Positions 10,093 to 20,732 of a stretch of DNA of 64,000 nt are shown here, one piece after another; the stretch's first letter is position 1, and each line of letters opens with the position of its first letter. The stretch spans positions 142,712 through 206,711 of the forward strand of contig JBAKBP010001603.1 of NCBI GenBank assembly GCA_037953745.1, read 5' to 3'. The position numbers and the translations under genes were made by a program. Under the pieces are notes generated by a model. The model was not told the DNA's origin. It did no database searches and saw only the letters and a list, made by a program, of their open reading frames with translations. This DNA is from Lithodes maja (lineage: Eukaryota > Arthropoda > Malacostraca > Decapoda > Lithodidae).

Positions 10093-10714
10093 TATGGAGA
10101 TCGTCAACTCTTTTAAGTATCTGGGCAGTGTGTTGAGTAAAGATGGGACTATGGATGAAGAAGTGCGGGAGAGGGTACAACAGGGGAAGAGGGTTGTAGG
10201 AACGCTGAAAGCAGTAACAAGAAATAGGGTGGTCAGTATGGAAGTGAAGAAGTCCTTGCATGACAGTGTGGTAATCCCGACACTGACTTACGGAAGCGAA
10301 GCATGGACGTTGGTTGAGAGACTCAGACCAAGAGTGAGAGCAGTGGAAATGAATTACTTAAGAAGTGCGTGCAGAGTTACATGGAGGGATAGACAGACTA
10401 ATGAGGAAGTAAGAAGGAGGTGTGGTGTGGAGGTAGATGTGCTGGAAAGTGTGAAAAGGAACAACTTGAGATGTTTCGGCCATATGGAATGTATGGAAAG
10501 CGAGAGAATGACTAAGAGGGTGTACGAGAGCGAGGTGGAGGGACAGAGAGGGAGAGGTTGACCGAAAGAGAGGTGGAAGGATGGAGTGAGGAAGTATATG
10601 AACGAAGGCGGTGCTAGTTGGGGGGAGGGGCGTCGACTGACTGGGGACAGAGGTGCATGGGGGCAGTTTGTTCGTGGCCACCCCTTCGGGGATCACGGCG
10701 TCAGGCAATAGATA
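10093..10714 (+). mobile_element. RTE-like LINE, 5'-truncated, with 15-bp target duplication
   Basis: A frame from 10094 (FKYLGSVLSKDGTMDEEVRE, then TLTYGSEAWTL, LRCFGHMECM) encodes the post-RT thumb and C-terminal part typical of RTE/BovB-like reverse transcriptases. A TGA at 10559-10561 (probably CGA to TGA) interrupts it, and the frame then continues to a TAG at 10709-10711. The copy is flanked by the perfect repeat GAAAATAATAAAGGC at 10078-10092 and 10715-10729. This proves a retrotransposition event with almost no 3' UTR. The clade label is by resemblance. Confidence 0.75.
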
Positions 10715-11012
10715 GAAAATAATAAAGGCAACATCAGCTGAGAAGAATAGTGTCAGGACAAACACACTCTTAAGAGCATCAACTGTCAACCTCAATATAT
10801 GCTAAGACAAAGGGGAAAAGAAAAAAAGAACTGAAAGTAATATTACTCTAAAGTGAATGACAGACAAAATTAAAGAATTTAACAACAAATAAAGCAACTT
10901 AGGAGGTCCTGTGAACATAATAAATAATGAGTGAACACAATAGCATAGAACAATATGCTAAAAAGGAACATAGGAAATAAATAAAACACCACCACCAAAA
11001 ACAAAACTCAAG

Positions 11013-12299
11013 TTACAACTTTCTGAATAAATTGGTCTCTTTCAGGTAAGCCATCAATTTGTCAACCACACCAACATCCCCATCACCCAAGATCGAGTCC
11101 AAAGTGATGGGGACATTATTCGCCCTGCAGTACATCAGGAAAGGGCTACGCTCCTCCACAAATCTACCACAGGACAAAAGGATGTGGTTGATCGATAGAA
11201 TCCCGCCATAGGTGGTACATTGTGGCGGGAATACACGGTCGATATGAGGTTTCATGTGCGTTAGGAAAGTACAATTGATCATCAGACGAGCTAAGACGAC
11301 TTCCTCCCTCCGGAAGCGATGAGAAGCTGAGGGCCAAACCCCAATGGTCGGTTTGATGGTATGAATAGTCAGGTTGGTCCACTGACTTTGCCACAGAAGA
11401 TTAATTGATTTCTTACCGAAAGAGAGACTTGACTGTAGATCCCGAGGGACGTCCCATGGCCCCTCAAGTTCTACCGCCGATTTCGCAAGTGCGTCAGCCT
11501 GCTCATTGCCGAAAATACAACAATGACCAGGCACCCAAATCAGAGAGAAGGACTTACAACTTGAGTGCAACTTATTGATAATGCGGCCCTGGATTAAAAA
11601 AAAACCCGTCCTACTTGAATCAATTGCCTGAAGGGCTGACTTTGAATCAGAAAAAATTACAAAGTTGTCATGAGGAGAAGCCTCAGCAAAATCTATGGCC
11701 CGATCAATTGCAAAAAGTTCAGATGTGAATACAGACATATGGATCGGTAAACAGAACCTGAGGCGACATTCGGTCGACCACACACTCGTACCCACACATT
11801 CATCCGTCTTAGAGCCGTTTGTGTAGAGGTGAAAAGAAGCTAGGTGTCTAATGAGGACCGATCTAAAAAGCTGGCGAATTTCCACCTCCGGTGCCTCACG
11901 TTTGGGGAAAGGGAGCCACTGGGTATCGATGGCAAAAGAAGGTTGCTCCCAAGGCGCTATCTTTAACACTACCAACTGGTCAACATTAGAGAAGTCACAA
12001 CCTAGCTTACGCGTCAGGAAGTGAAGCCGCACAGCCACCGACTGGAGGGCCCCATGCAGCACATGCTCGTATTGCAGGAGGATCCCACAAGCCGGAAGGC
12101 CGACCGATCGTTTCCGGTGAAGAGAGATTCCAAACAAAAGCCACATATGGTCACGACGAAGACGGAGGGGCAGCACGTTAGCTTCCAGTTCCATACGCTC
12201 CACACGAGTACACCGAAGGGCTCCAAGACACAAACAATAATAGACATTCTGAAACACATCTAACCTCCTCAAGGTACAAGCAGACGCCGACTCATACAC
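11013..12299 (-). pseudogene. I-type LINE ORF2, C-terminal part with RNase H
   Basis: A 428-codon open stretch. RNase H motifs lie in the middle: LYTNGSKTDE where the usual first catalytic Asp (TDGS) is Asn, TSELFAIDRAI (Glu), IFSDSKSALQAI (Asp) and WVPGHCCIFGNEQADALAKS (last Asp). The Asn substitution should abolish RNase H activity unless it is a sequencing artefact. The region after RNase H has a cysteine/histidine-poor C-terminal domain ending FRKL. It continues the RT segment at 12.45-13.45 kb across a frame break at about 12300-12450. Confidence 0.8.
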
Positions 12300-12449
12300 C
12301 TACGAGCCAAAGTCGAGTTTTGAACGAATAAGGGGCTTATACACCATGAGTAAAGATGTTCTGTGAGCTCCCAAGTAACGGTCAGAAAGGTATTTAAGGA
12401 CATTTAACTTTTTCCTGCAAGAATTAATCAAATGATTGACATGAGATTT

Positions 12450-13445
12450 CTAATTGAGCCTGCGATCAATGTGAAGACCCAAAAACTTTACTGAATTTTG
12501 AAAAGGTATCGGCTCATTATCCAAAGTGATGCACAAATTAGGTATATTAAGTCTACGAGTAAAAACTACGCCGACACACTTAGCAACGGAAAACTTAAAG
12601 CCCCACATCAAAGCCCAAAGATGGACGGAATCAAGGGCCACTTGAATCCGCCCAGCCGAAAATTGCACAATGCAAGAAGAATGCAACAATGCACAATCAT
12701 CAGCGTACAGTGAGTCTTTAAGATTCCTGGGGATTGGAGCGGAAGACAGAATATAATTTATCATAAATAAAAACAATGAAGGGCTAAGCACACTGCCATA
12801 CGGCACCCCATTCTCTTGGACATAAAAGTCCGATGTTATGTGATGGGCCAACCTGACTTCAAAAGTTCGGTCAGACATGAAATTACGAATAAAAATAGGA
12901 AAATTACCTCTGAAACCGGAAGCATAGAGTTTCGTAAGTATTCCGTGCCGCCAGGTTATATCGTAAGCTTTATGAAAATCTAAAAAAAATCATAATTCAT
13001 TGTTGGCAAAAGCCTCGGCGATACAACACTCTAAATGCATTAAATGTTCTAGTGTACCCTTGTGTTTACGGAAGCCACATTCATGAACATTTAACAAATT
13101 CTTCGACTCTAAAACAAAAAGAAATCTGACGTTAACCATCCTCTCAAAGACCTTACAGAGACACTCCGTCAACGCAATAAGACGAAACAGCTTGGGATCT
13201 GTAAGGCGACCCGGGCTCTTCGGGATCGGTATGACGTGCGCAAAGTGCCATGAGTTTGGAAACGTTTCTGACATCCAAATCTCATTGTACAATGCTAATA
13301 GTTTAGTCAGGTTGTCCGGCAAGATGCTGGATCATACCGTAGGTGACTTGCGAAGGACCCGGACTCAAACCTTTACAGGATTTTAGGGCAAGGAGAAGTT
13401 CCTTCATCGTAAACTCACAGTTGTAATCAGAGTTTACTTCTGTGG
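12450..13445 (-). pseudogene. I-type LINE ORF2, RT domain
   Basis: Segments in shifting frames encode the RT: TMKELLLALKSCKG then AGQPDNLTKLLALYNEIW and FAHVIPIPKS (fingers), RLIALTECLCKVFERMV, ENGVPYGSVLSPSLF and the catalytic box SLYADDCALL, which is intact. Frame changes near 13310 and 12990-12880 break the gene. The RT N-terminal side is separated from the endonuclease part by the Jockey insert at 13594-14807 and its 148-bp target duplication. Confidence 0.8.
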
Positions 13446-13593
13446 CAAAGTCAAAATTATGGAGTTCGGCCTGCCGCTTATGGTCTAAAAAACGCAGATC
13501 GTAGTTGGCCGAACTGCTAACATCAGCAAAATGCCCGGTGAGCGTGTTGGCAACGTCCACGGGATCCTCGATGGTATTATCGTCCACCCTGAG
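13446..13593. repeat. 148-bp target-site duplication, left copy
   Basis: Matches 14808-14955 over 148 bp with three differences, all C/T at CpG versus TpG. It lies immediately beside the poly(A) end of the Jockey insert and is derived from the I-type LINE coding sequence. Confidence 0.9.
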
Positions 13594-14807
13594 TTTTTTT
13601 TTTTTTTTTTCTATGTGATTGAGGGAGGCAAAAGGCATAACTGCCTATAGCGAGTGCCTCCCCCATAGTTGAAAGAGTGACAGGGCCAAAATCAAGGGAC
13701 GTTCGAGCCAAAATGCCTGGACACACGGAGTTTGAAGCAATTTAAGTCATAGGAAGAGGGAAAGACTGATTCTGGGAGAGAGTTCCAGAGCTCAGCTGTT
13801 GAGTAGAAGAAAGTTTGAGAGTAACGTTTCACTCTTGGGTTGGAGAGTTGCACAGAGTAGGAGTGGGATTGAGTTGCAAGACGGGTACCACGTACCCTAC
13901 GTAAAGGAGGTGGTATGCACTGGGATAGCTCTGAGGAACACTGATTATTATAGTAGCGATAGAATAGCGAGAGAGATGCAACATTGCGACGGAGAGAGAG
14001 AGATTGCAGAGAGTTGGTGAGTGGACGGGAGTTAATGATACGAAAGGCCTTCCTTTCAACTTTGTCTAGGAGAGCGGTGTGAGAGGAACCTCCCCACACA
14101 TGTGAACAATACTCAATACAAGGGCGCACTATGCCCCTGTACAGAGCAAGAAGCTGTGCAGGGGAAAATAATCCCCTAAGGCGGTTGAGCACACCCAGCT
14201 TCTGGGAGGCTGCCTTAGCAAGACTGGTAATATGGTCCTTCCAAATGAGAGCAGAAGAAAAAGAGACACCAAGAATATTGAGAGAAGATGAAGGGTTGAT
14301 TTTTGAATTGTTGAAGAATAAGGGATAGTCCGCTGGGAGATCCTGACGGGTAGATAGATGGAGAAATTGGGTTTTGGAAGCATTAAAGTTAACAAGGTTT
14401 TCTCTGCCCCAATTGGAAATAGTATTTAGATCAGAATTTAAGAGTTGTATGGCTTCATTACGTTTGTCGTTGAGGGATTGCTGGCTGAGGCGTTCTGAAA
14501 AACTAATGGAGTAGTGTAAGGTTGAGTCGTCTGCGTATGAATGGATGGGAATTAAGGTACAGTTAAGGAGATCATTTATAAAAATTAGAAAGAGAATAGG
14601 AGATAGGACAGAGCCCTGAGGAACACCAGAGTTTATAGGGTGAGGTAGTGAAAAATGGCCGTCCACAACCGCGGCTATGGAACGGCCGGAAAGGAAATTA
14701 GAGACAAAGGCACAGATGGAGGGATAGAAACCGAAGGAGGGTAGTTTAGAAATTAAAGATTTATGCCAGACTCTATCGAAGGCTTTCGATATGTCTAGTG
14801 CAATAGA
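13594..14807 (-). mobile_element. Jockey-type LINE, 5'-truncated, poly(A)-tailed insertion
   Basis: The minus-strand insert starts within RT motif A (ALDISKAFDRVWHK), runs through FINDLLNCTLIPIHSYADDS with intact YADD, and ends after SRHFGSNVP. A 3' UTR of about 80 bp with a small hairpin (TATAGGCAGTTATGCCTTTTGCC) and a poly(A) tail (T run at 13594-13610) follow. The reading frame 13692-14806 has no stop in about 371 codons, so this is the youngest LINE copy in the window. It lacks the endonuclease and the RT fingers and is therefore dead on arrival. The flanks are 148-bp direct repeats of the target. Confidence 0.92.
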
Positions 14808-14955
14808 CAAAGTCAAAATTATGGAGTTCGGCCTGCCGCTTATGGTCTAAAAAATGCAGATCGTAGTTGGCCGAACTGCTAACATCAGCAAAATGCCTGG
14901 CGAGCGTGTTGGCAACGTCCACGGGATCCTCGATGGTATTATCGTCCACCCTGAG
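14808..14955. repeat. 148-bp target-site duplication, right copy
   Basis: The partner of 13446-13593. It lies at the 5'-truncated end of the Jockey insert and continues without a gap into the I-type LINE linker region. Confidence 0.9.
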
Positions 14956-16042
14956 AGTAGTGATGGGTGAACGGGTATACTTGTTGTTAAGTACATTTAT
15001 AGTGGACCAGACCTCTTTAAGCAGTGTGAACTGATTCACCGTTGACACATAAGAACGCCAGGCATTACGCTTTGCGGATCGAATGACTCCTTGCCTCAGA
15101 CCTAGACTTCTTATAAGCAATGAGGTTGTCTTCCGAGGGCTGTTTATCAAAAATCCTGTATCGCCTATTACGTTTAGTGAGCGCTTGTCGGCAGTCCGGT
15201 GACCACCACGGAACTCTAAGCTTCGTGTGTACTGTAGAAGTTTTAGGAATAGCAACCTCGGCTACGTGTAAAATGCAAGTGTGAATGTGAGTTACCTTGT
15301 CATTAATGTCACCCCCCGAAATATCAAAGTTAGCGGTTCTAGAGAAGGCACCCCAGTCTGCTTTCTTAAAGTTGAATTTAATGGGCGGCGGTCGAGGAGC
15401 AAAGTTGCGTGAATATGAAAGACAGATCGGTAGATGGTCACTTCCCATAGAATCGTCGAAAGTGCCCCAAGAGATGTTAGGTAGTATTACGGGAGATGAC
15501 AAAGACAGGTCAATGTATGATGTATGGCCCTTACGATCGACTATATGAGTCGCACTACCATCGTTCAAAAGACAGAGGTCAGATGGAAGTAAAACATTAG
15601 CCATTTGTGTGCCACGACCATCACACCAGCTCATACTACCCTATTGATGATGATCTGCATTAACATCGCCTAAGATTAATTTTGAATTGGGCAATGAATA
15701 AAAAAGAGAGAGGAAAGAATCATCAATCGGAACCTGAGGAGGACAATACAGAGAGCAAAGGTACGTGCCTCGAATTTTGACCCTCCATTCGACAGCTTCC
15801 AGGCCAGAAACAAGAGTCACTGCTGAGCGGGGAAGTGCTTTATGGACATAAATCGCCACCCCGTGACTCTCATTTCCTCTATACGAATGGTAGTGTTCAA
15901 AAGGAGGCGGATCAGCGTGATCCACCAAATTCGTCTCCTGTAGATAAACGACTGACGGCGCGTGTAATTGCAACAGAAGTGTTATGTGTTGTAATTTATT
16001 CCTAATACCTCTACAGTTCCACTGAAGTATCTTGTACTCCAT
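14956..16042 (-). pseudogene. I-type LINE ORF2, endonuclease and linker
   Basis: Starts MEYKILQWNCRGIRNKLQHI at 16042, directly after the stop of an upstream frame (KPKTKKSKHAGHPNHS), so the ORF2 start is well supported. APE motifs: VVYLQETN, GVAIYVH, LILGDVNADHH and, after one in-frame stop near 15641-15643, SYIDLSLSSP and GSDHLPICLS. The linker has RVPWWSPDCRQALTKRNRRY. A frame change lies near 15065-15255. The endonuclease nicks target DNA for target-primed reverse transcription. Confidence 0.85.
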
Positions 16043-16200
16043 GATTTAAGAGTGATTGGGATGCCCAGCGTGCTTAGATTTTTTAGTCTTCGGCTTAATA
16101 CAAGGGGAACCTGGGGACCGTTGCCGGGGCTTGCCACCGGCAACCTCCATCCTCTCCCCAGGTGAGGCTGGGAGGCCTCCCTCGAGGGAGCCGGATAGTT

Positions 16201-17588
16201 AAAATTGAAAAATTATCTCTATTTATAGGGTGATCTAATTTATGCGAGTGGTCTCGAATAGCCGAGTGAAGTGGCTTAGATAACAATCGGTCTGTTCGAA
16301 CAGACTTGTCAAGATGTTCATAAATTCTAGTTTTCAAATGTCTCTTCGTTTTTCCTATATTATGTAGCCTTACAGCTAGCACATGTATATTGGTAAACAA
16401 TAGAAGACGACAATGCAACTGGAATTCTATCTTTTACTCTAAACAAATGATGCAATGTACTTCCAGATTTGAAAATCACCTTAATCGAGGACTGTGGGTA
16501 AAATTCCCTGAGCAGTTTTGACAGTTTATTGCGCAATATTAAACTGTTTGACCAGTGTAGACTAACGTGAAGTGAATTATATCTCTAGGTACCGTAGTAA
16601 TTACCGATTTGGGGTTCGCAAATATTTTATCTAAAGCCTTCCCTATATAAGTATCCGTGAATTTACGAGGAAATCCACTATCCCACAGAAAATTGCGAAT
16701 TAAATTGAGTTCGAAGTCAAGTTTAAAATAGTCGGAACAGATATGAAGCGCTCTGTATGTTAAAGTTAAAAATAAATTACGTTTGAAATTGACAGGGATA
16801 AAAGATGAACATTTTGTAGTAAGTCCTGTAAATGTTGGCTTACGGTATAAAGCAGTTTCGAACCCGGTGTCTTTTCTAAGTATATTTACATCAAGAAATG
16901 AAAGGGATTTATTTAGCTCAGTCTCTGACGTGAAAACAATATTCTTAAGCTTGTTTTTCAAATAATCTTTAAAAAGTGGAACATGTTCTGAAGACTTAAA
17001 TATTAAAAAAAGTATCGTCGATGTATCTCCAATAGAATAGAGGTAAAAAATCAAGGGGACAATCTTCTATCCAAGATGCTTCATAATGACAAAGAAACGC
17101 TGAAGCTAAACTTGGGCCGAGGGCCAGAGACACAAACCCATACAAACACCATCACACAGTTTGTAATATGTACAGTACTACCATTAAACATGAAAATATT
17201 GTCTTCTACTGCTAACTTAATCAGGTCCCTGAATTGTTTCCGGCTAAAACCTTGGACATATTCTACACCGCTAAACAATTTATCAGTGCGTATATCGATC
17301 GTTTCAGCAAGTGGGATATTTGTGAAAAGGGAAGTGATATCAAAACTGGCTATGAAACAGTCTCCATAATTAAGTTTTGAGATTTCTTTTACAAAGGAAA
17401 ACGAACTAGCTGTAGTATACTGATTAACTGTGATGGGCGAAATAATAGGAACTAAGAATTTGGCAATATTATAGTTAAAAGTCCCGATTGCTGAAAGGAT
17501 CGGTCGCAAAGGATAGTTGTCCTTATGCACTTTGGGTAACCCATACATGAGTCCCGGTTTTGAACCAGTTGCATAAAGTTTCGAAAAT
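16201..17588 (-). pseudogene. Penelope-like element: RT and first half of GIY-YIG endonuclease
   Basis: MYGLPKVHKDNYPLRPILSA, FIASFDITSLFTNIPLAETI, and after a frame change FYWRYIDDTFF (catalytic YIDD intact) and SLSFLDVNILRKDTGFETAL then YRKPTFTG are Penelope RT motifs. After another break NIGKTKRHLKTRIYEH and HSAIRDHSHKLDHPINRDNF begin the endonuclease, cut at about 16200 by the I-type LINE; the remainder is at 9369-9903. At least three frameshifts. The N-terminal part is missing: at 17588 the element gives way to its terminal repeat. A matching N-terminal segment lies at 37.33-37.69 kb. Confidence 0.85.
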
Positions 17589-17800
17589 ACATGGTATCAG
17601 GACATCTCATGACCATGCCATCTCACCACACAAACAAGACGAGTCACCTCAAGACCATGCCATCTCATGACCAGACCTTTTCTTCACCAGTCGGTTTCAT
17701 CACCATAACAGCTCGTTACCAAGCCAATTCATTACCAAGGCATCTCAATACCACACGTTGCCACATCCACTGTCTTGTACAGCGATCACGGGTGCCCCCC
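17589..17800. repeat. Penelope pseudo-LTR-like block
   Basis: A block built of CATCTCATGACCATGCC-type phrases. It matches 37.08-37.26 kb in inverse orientation and, for about 65 bp, 37.26-37.33 kb in direct orientation. In both places it abuts Penelope coding sequence. Penelope-like elements carry such terminal repeats in direct and inverted order, which fits. Confidence 0.7.
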
Positions 17801-18299
17801 TCCACCCCCCGCTCTCTCTCTCTCTCTCATCTATGCAGTAAAGAAAGGGATAACAAATTGCTCTCTACCCACTACAGGAAAAAGTGTTCGTACAGCGATA
17901 TATATATACACATATATATATATATATATATATATATTTTGTTTTTCTATATTCCAACTTACTTCCTCTCGGGCATAGGCTGAGAGCCTTAACATTCACC
18001 GCTTTACAATGAACTGTGAAGCCTGTGAGGTCTTGTTCCAGTCTAGGGAGTGAGACATGTGAAGCACGTAGAGCACAACGAGCACCTGCCATCTTGCCTT
18101 CACATGAGGCACGGTGCTCACTCATGGCCCGAAACGACCCCATCTCTGAAGCCACCTCGCTCCCGTGTTTCACTGTCTCACTCCCTACACTCGGACTCTC
18201 ACACTTACACACACACAATGCCACCTGTTGAGCAGATAACTCACCAGGCATTGCACCCCTATAGCATATTTTGAATATGGGAATATTCATACAGTGCTA
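17801..18299. other. Unassigned interval with one dispersed repeat
   Basis: (CT)n at 17813-17830 and a stretch 17830-17890 (GCAGTAAAGAAAGG...CCCACTACAGGAAAA) that recurs inverted at about 34.35-34.41 kb, then an AT tract at 17899-17937. From 17940 to 18299 the sequence is unique here, with no convincing gene; short frames exist on both strands but show no family signature. Confidence 0.4.
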
Positions 18300-18478
18300 T
18301 TTAATCAGGGAACAATGAGGGTATTTTATTGACGTTTCGGTGGGCTTTGTGGTAATGCACTGATACTAGGTACAGCACAAATTCCATCCCAATAATATCT
18401 AACCATTGAAACATCGGAATTCGAACCCGGGACCTTTGGATTACCAGGCCAGTGGCAAGACCACTCCACCACACCTCC

Positions 18479-18480
<2 letters not shown>
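18300..18480 (-). repeat. tRNA-like SINE (third family)
   Basis: On the minus strand GTGGTGGAGTGGTCTTGCCA (A-box region) and GGTCCCGGGTTCGAATTCCG (perfect B box) form a good tRNA-like head at 18411-18479. The body then ends in CCGAAACGTCAATAAAATAC, which resembles the GAAACGTTGCAACAATAAA text at the 3' end of the Penelope-like element at 9.4 kb. An (AT)n tract adjoins the head side. Confidence 0.7.
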
Positions 18481-18515
<35 letters not shown>

Positions 18516-18517
<2 letters not shown>

Positions 18518-19349
18518 AAAACTCGCTAGGAAAATTGAAACAATGGAACACCAAGCTTTCGTCTATTCTCTCAAGATATCTTCAGGGTAATACAAGAAAA
18601 CAGGGGGAGAGTGAGGCTTAAAAACCCGTCCTAAATCATCTGAGAGTTGCTAACTAGCATATAAATACAAAAGGTGTTGCCAGCCTGTTGCCATATTTTT
18701 AGGAACATACTTATTTTATATACAAAATATATGTACATAATAATTATATATACATTGAACTATGCCTAACAATACAATCTAATCATATAATTATACAATA
18801 CATCAATGAACTTGCAGATCCCTTTCAAACTGTTATCGTAACTTATGTAAATATGAAGAAATACATATACCTGTAGAAATACATATAATTACATATACAT
18901 ACACATACACATGCATACTGTATACACGCACACATTACATGTAATGTATGCGCATGTATATGTGTATGTACTGTATATGTAATTATATGTATTTCTACAG
19001 GTATATGTATTTCTTCATATTTACATAAGTTACGATAACAGTTTGACAGGGATCTGCAAGTTCATTGATGTATTGTATATATGATTATATTGTATTGTTA
19101 GGCATAGTTCAATGCATATATGTACATATATTTTGTATATAAAATAATTATGTTCCTAAAAATATGGCAACAAGCAGTAGGCTGGGAACACTTTTTGTAT
19201 TTATATGCTAGTTAGCAACTCTCAGATGATTTAGGACTGGTATTTAAGCCTCACTCTCCCCCTGTTTTCTTGTATTACCCTGAAGATGTCTTGAGAGAAT
19301 AGACGAAAGCTTGGTGTTCCATTGTTTCAATTATCCTAGCGAGTTTTAC
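18516..19349. repeat. Long palindrome of Penelope-type 3' ends
   Basis: The left arm beginning GTAAAACTCGCTAGG at 18516 pairs with the right arm ending CCTAGCGAGTTTTAC at 19349. The arms are about 400 bp with few mismatches, and the centre is ATTACATGTAAT near 18940. (AT)n tracts flank both outer ends (18481-18511 and 19388-19428). Each arm carries, reading outward, a CTGAAGA...GAAA hammerhead-like core. Diverged single copies of the arm lie at 25.2, 46.4-46.8 and 51.0 kb. Two element ends joined head-to-head, or a foldback element, would explain it. Confidence 0.85.
19280..19315 (+). ncRNA. Hammerhead-like core in palindrome right arm
   Basis: CTGAAGA (19280-19286), stem GTCT/AGAC (19288-19291 with 19301-19304) around a 9-base loop, then GAAA (19305-19308) and GCTTGG. 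The left arm carries the mirror copy on the minus strand (about 18557-18585) with one stem mismatch. Helices I and III are not obvious. Confidence 0.35.
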
Positions 19350-19385
19350 TACATAATTTGATCACACGTATTTGTGATTTTACCT

Positions 19386-19428
<43 letters not shown>

Positions 19429-19429
<1 letters not shown>

Positions 19430-19860
19430 CAGTACCGGTAATGTGTGTTATATATTTCAAATATATTTAGACAGCTTTGTACTGCTTAGGAAGGGTCATG
19501 TTAGCTAAGGTTCATTGAGATGGTTTGTAGCACTATAACTGATAGACGTCCTTCCTAATTTGAATAAGATCGCATAATAGTTAGTAAAACAAAATAATGC
19601 AACCGAACTATTTCATTCGGTACCGTATATTAAATAATTTAAGATATGATAGAGGTTTACAGTCTATTCGCCCACAAGTTTTCGCCCAAACTAGGAATTT
19701 GTTCGCCCAAACAATGAAGTTTGATCGCCCACACCTTGAAGTATTTTCGCCCACACTTTGAAGTTTGTTAGCCTCCCACACTCTAAACTAGCTTCTAAAG
19801 GATGCAAATTTTGTGTATTATGTTGACGACAAAATGTTGTCCATTCATAATAAAATAATG
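19429..19860. repeat. Dispersed repeat: MITE-like part plus CGCCCA-phrase block
   Basis: 19430-19640 resembles the 205-bp TTAA MITE at 5.9 kb (ACCGGTAATG end, TTTGTAGC, CCTTCCTAAT). 19665-19785 holds five spaced CGCCCA phrases about 20-25 bp apart. The whole block recurs inverted at 25.48-26.00 kb. 19861-20020 is unique AT-rich sequence without a recognised feature. Confidence 0.8.
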
Positions 19861-20020
19861 CTATGAATAATTTGTGTTATCTCATTTACGGACTTAACTT
19901 AGTTTAAATATCTTCAGATTAATTGGTTAACTTTTCATCATATTCATATTACTAACTCTGTGTAATGTTGAGGGTAAGCATTTTGTTTTAATCAACATTG
20001 TCTGACCCATTCAGTATATT

Positions 20021-20732
20021 ATTATGTTCCTTCCAACAACCAACTATACTCCTAAAATCGATTAATGAAATTTACAGACACATGTGGCAGTCCGTGGATT
20101 CGAACCCAGGACGCTCACACCGAAAATCAAGACCTTATGCATCGCACCACGAAGACAGTTAAAGGATGGTGGACATTGCCTACGATTTATTATGCAACTT
20201 CGAATCCTGCATATCAATCTAAGCATGTACACACATCCCAACTGCAACTCACGTAGGCTATGCATATGTGAATGGAAAGAGCAATTAATGGGGCCTTAAC
20301 CACTAGGGAAGTCCTCTCGATAAATTACCCCTGAACCAATATCAATTATTATGTTTCTTCCAACAACCAACTATACTCCTAAAATCGATTAATGAAATTT
20401 ACAAACACATGTGGCAGTCCGTGGATTCGAACCCAGGACGCTCACACCGAAAATCAACACCTTATGCATCGCACCACGAAGACAGTTAAAGGATGGTGGA
20501 CATTGCCTACGATTTATTATGCAACTTCGAATACTGCATATCAATCTAAGCATGTACACACATCCGAACTGCAACTTACGTAGGCTATGCATATGTGAAT
20601 GGAAAGAACAATTAATGGGGCCTTAACCACTAGGGAAGTCCTCTCGATAAATTACCCCTGAACCAATATCAATTATTATGTTCCTTCCAACAACCAACTA
20701 TACTCCTAAAATCGATTAATGAAATTTACAAA
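20021..20732 (-). repeat. 327-bp tandem repeat carrying a tRNA-like segment, 2.2 copies
   Basis: Two nearly identical units (differing by a few bases) start with ATTATGTTCCTTCCAACAAC near 20021 and 20348; a third begins near 20676 and is cut at 20733 by an LTR. On the minus strand each full unit has GTCTTCGTGGTGCGATGCAT (A-box region) and CCTGGGTTCGAATCCACGG (B box), a tRNA-like SINE head. Short frames inside are by-products of the repeat, not genes. Confidence 0.9.

Larger units (their letters stand above)
9904..16200 (-). mobile_element. I-type LINE with RNase H, 5'-truncated, poly(A)-tailed
   Basis: The minus-strand element has a poly(A) tail (T run at 9905-9927), a 3' UTR of roughly 460 bp (not counting the RTE insert), RNase H, RT and APE endonuclease, and an ORF1 tail at about 16050-16200. 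Its order EN-RT-RNase H and sequence style fit the I supergroup. It inserted into the GIY-YIG coding part of a Penelope-like element: that protein's halves flank it exactly. Two younger LINEs inserted into it, at 10093-10714 and 13594-14807. Several frameshifts and stops make it inactive. Confidence 0.85.
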
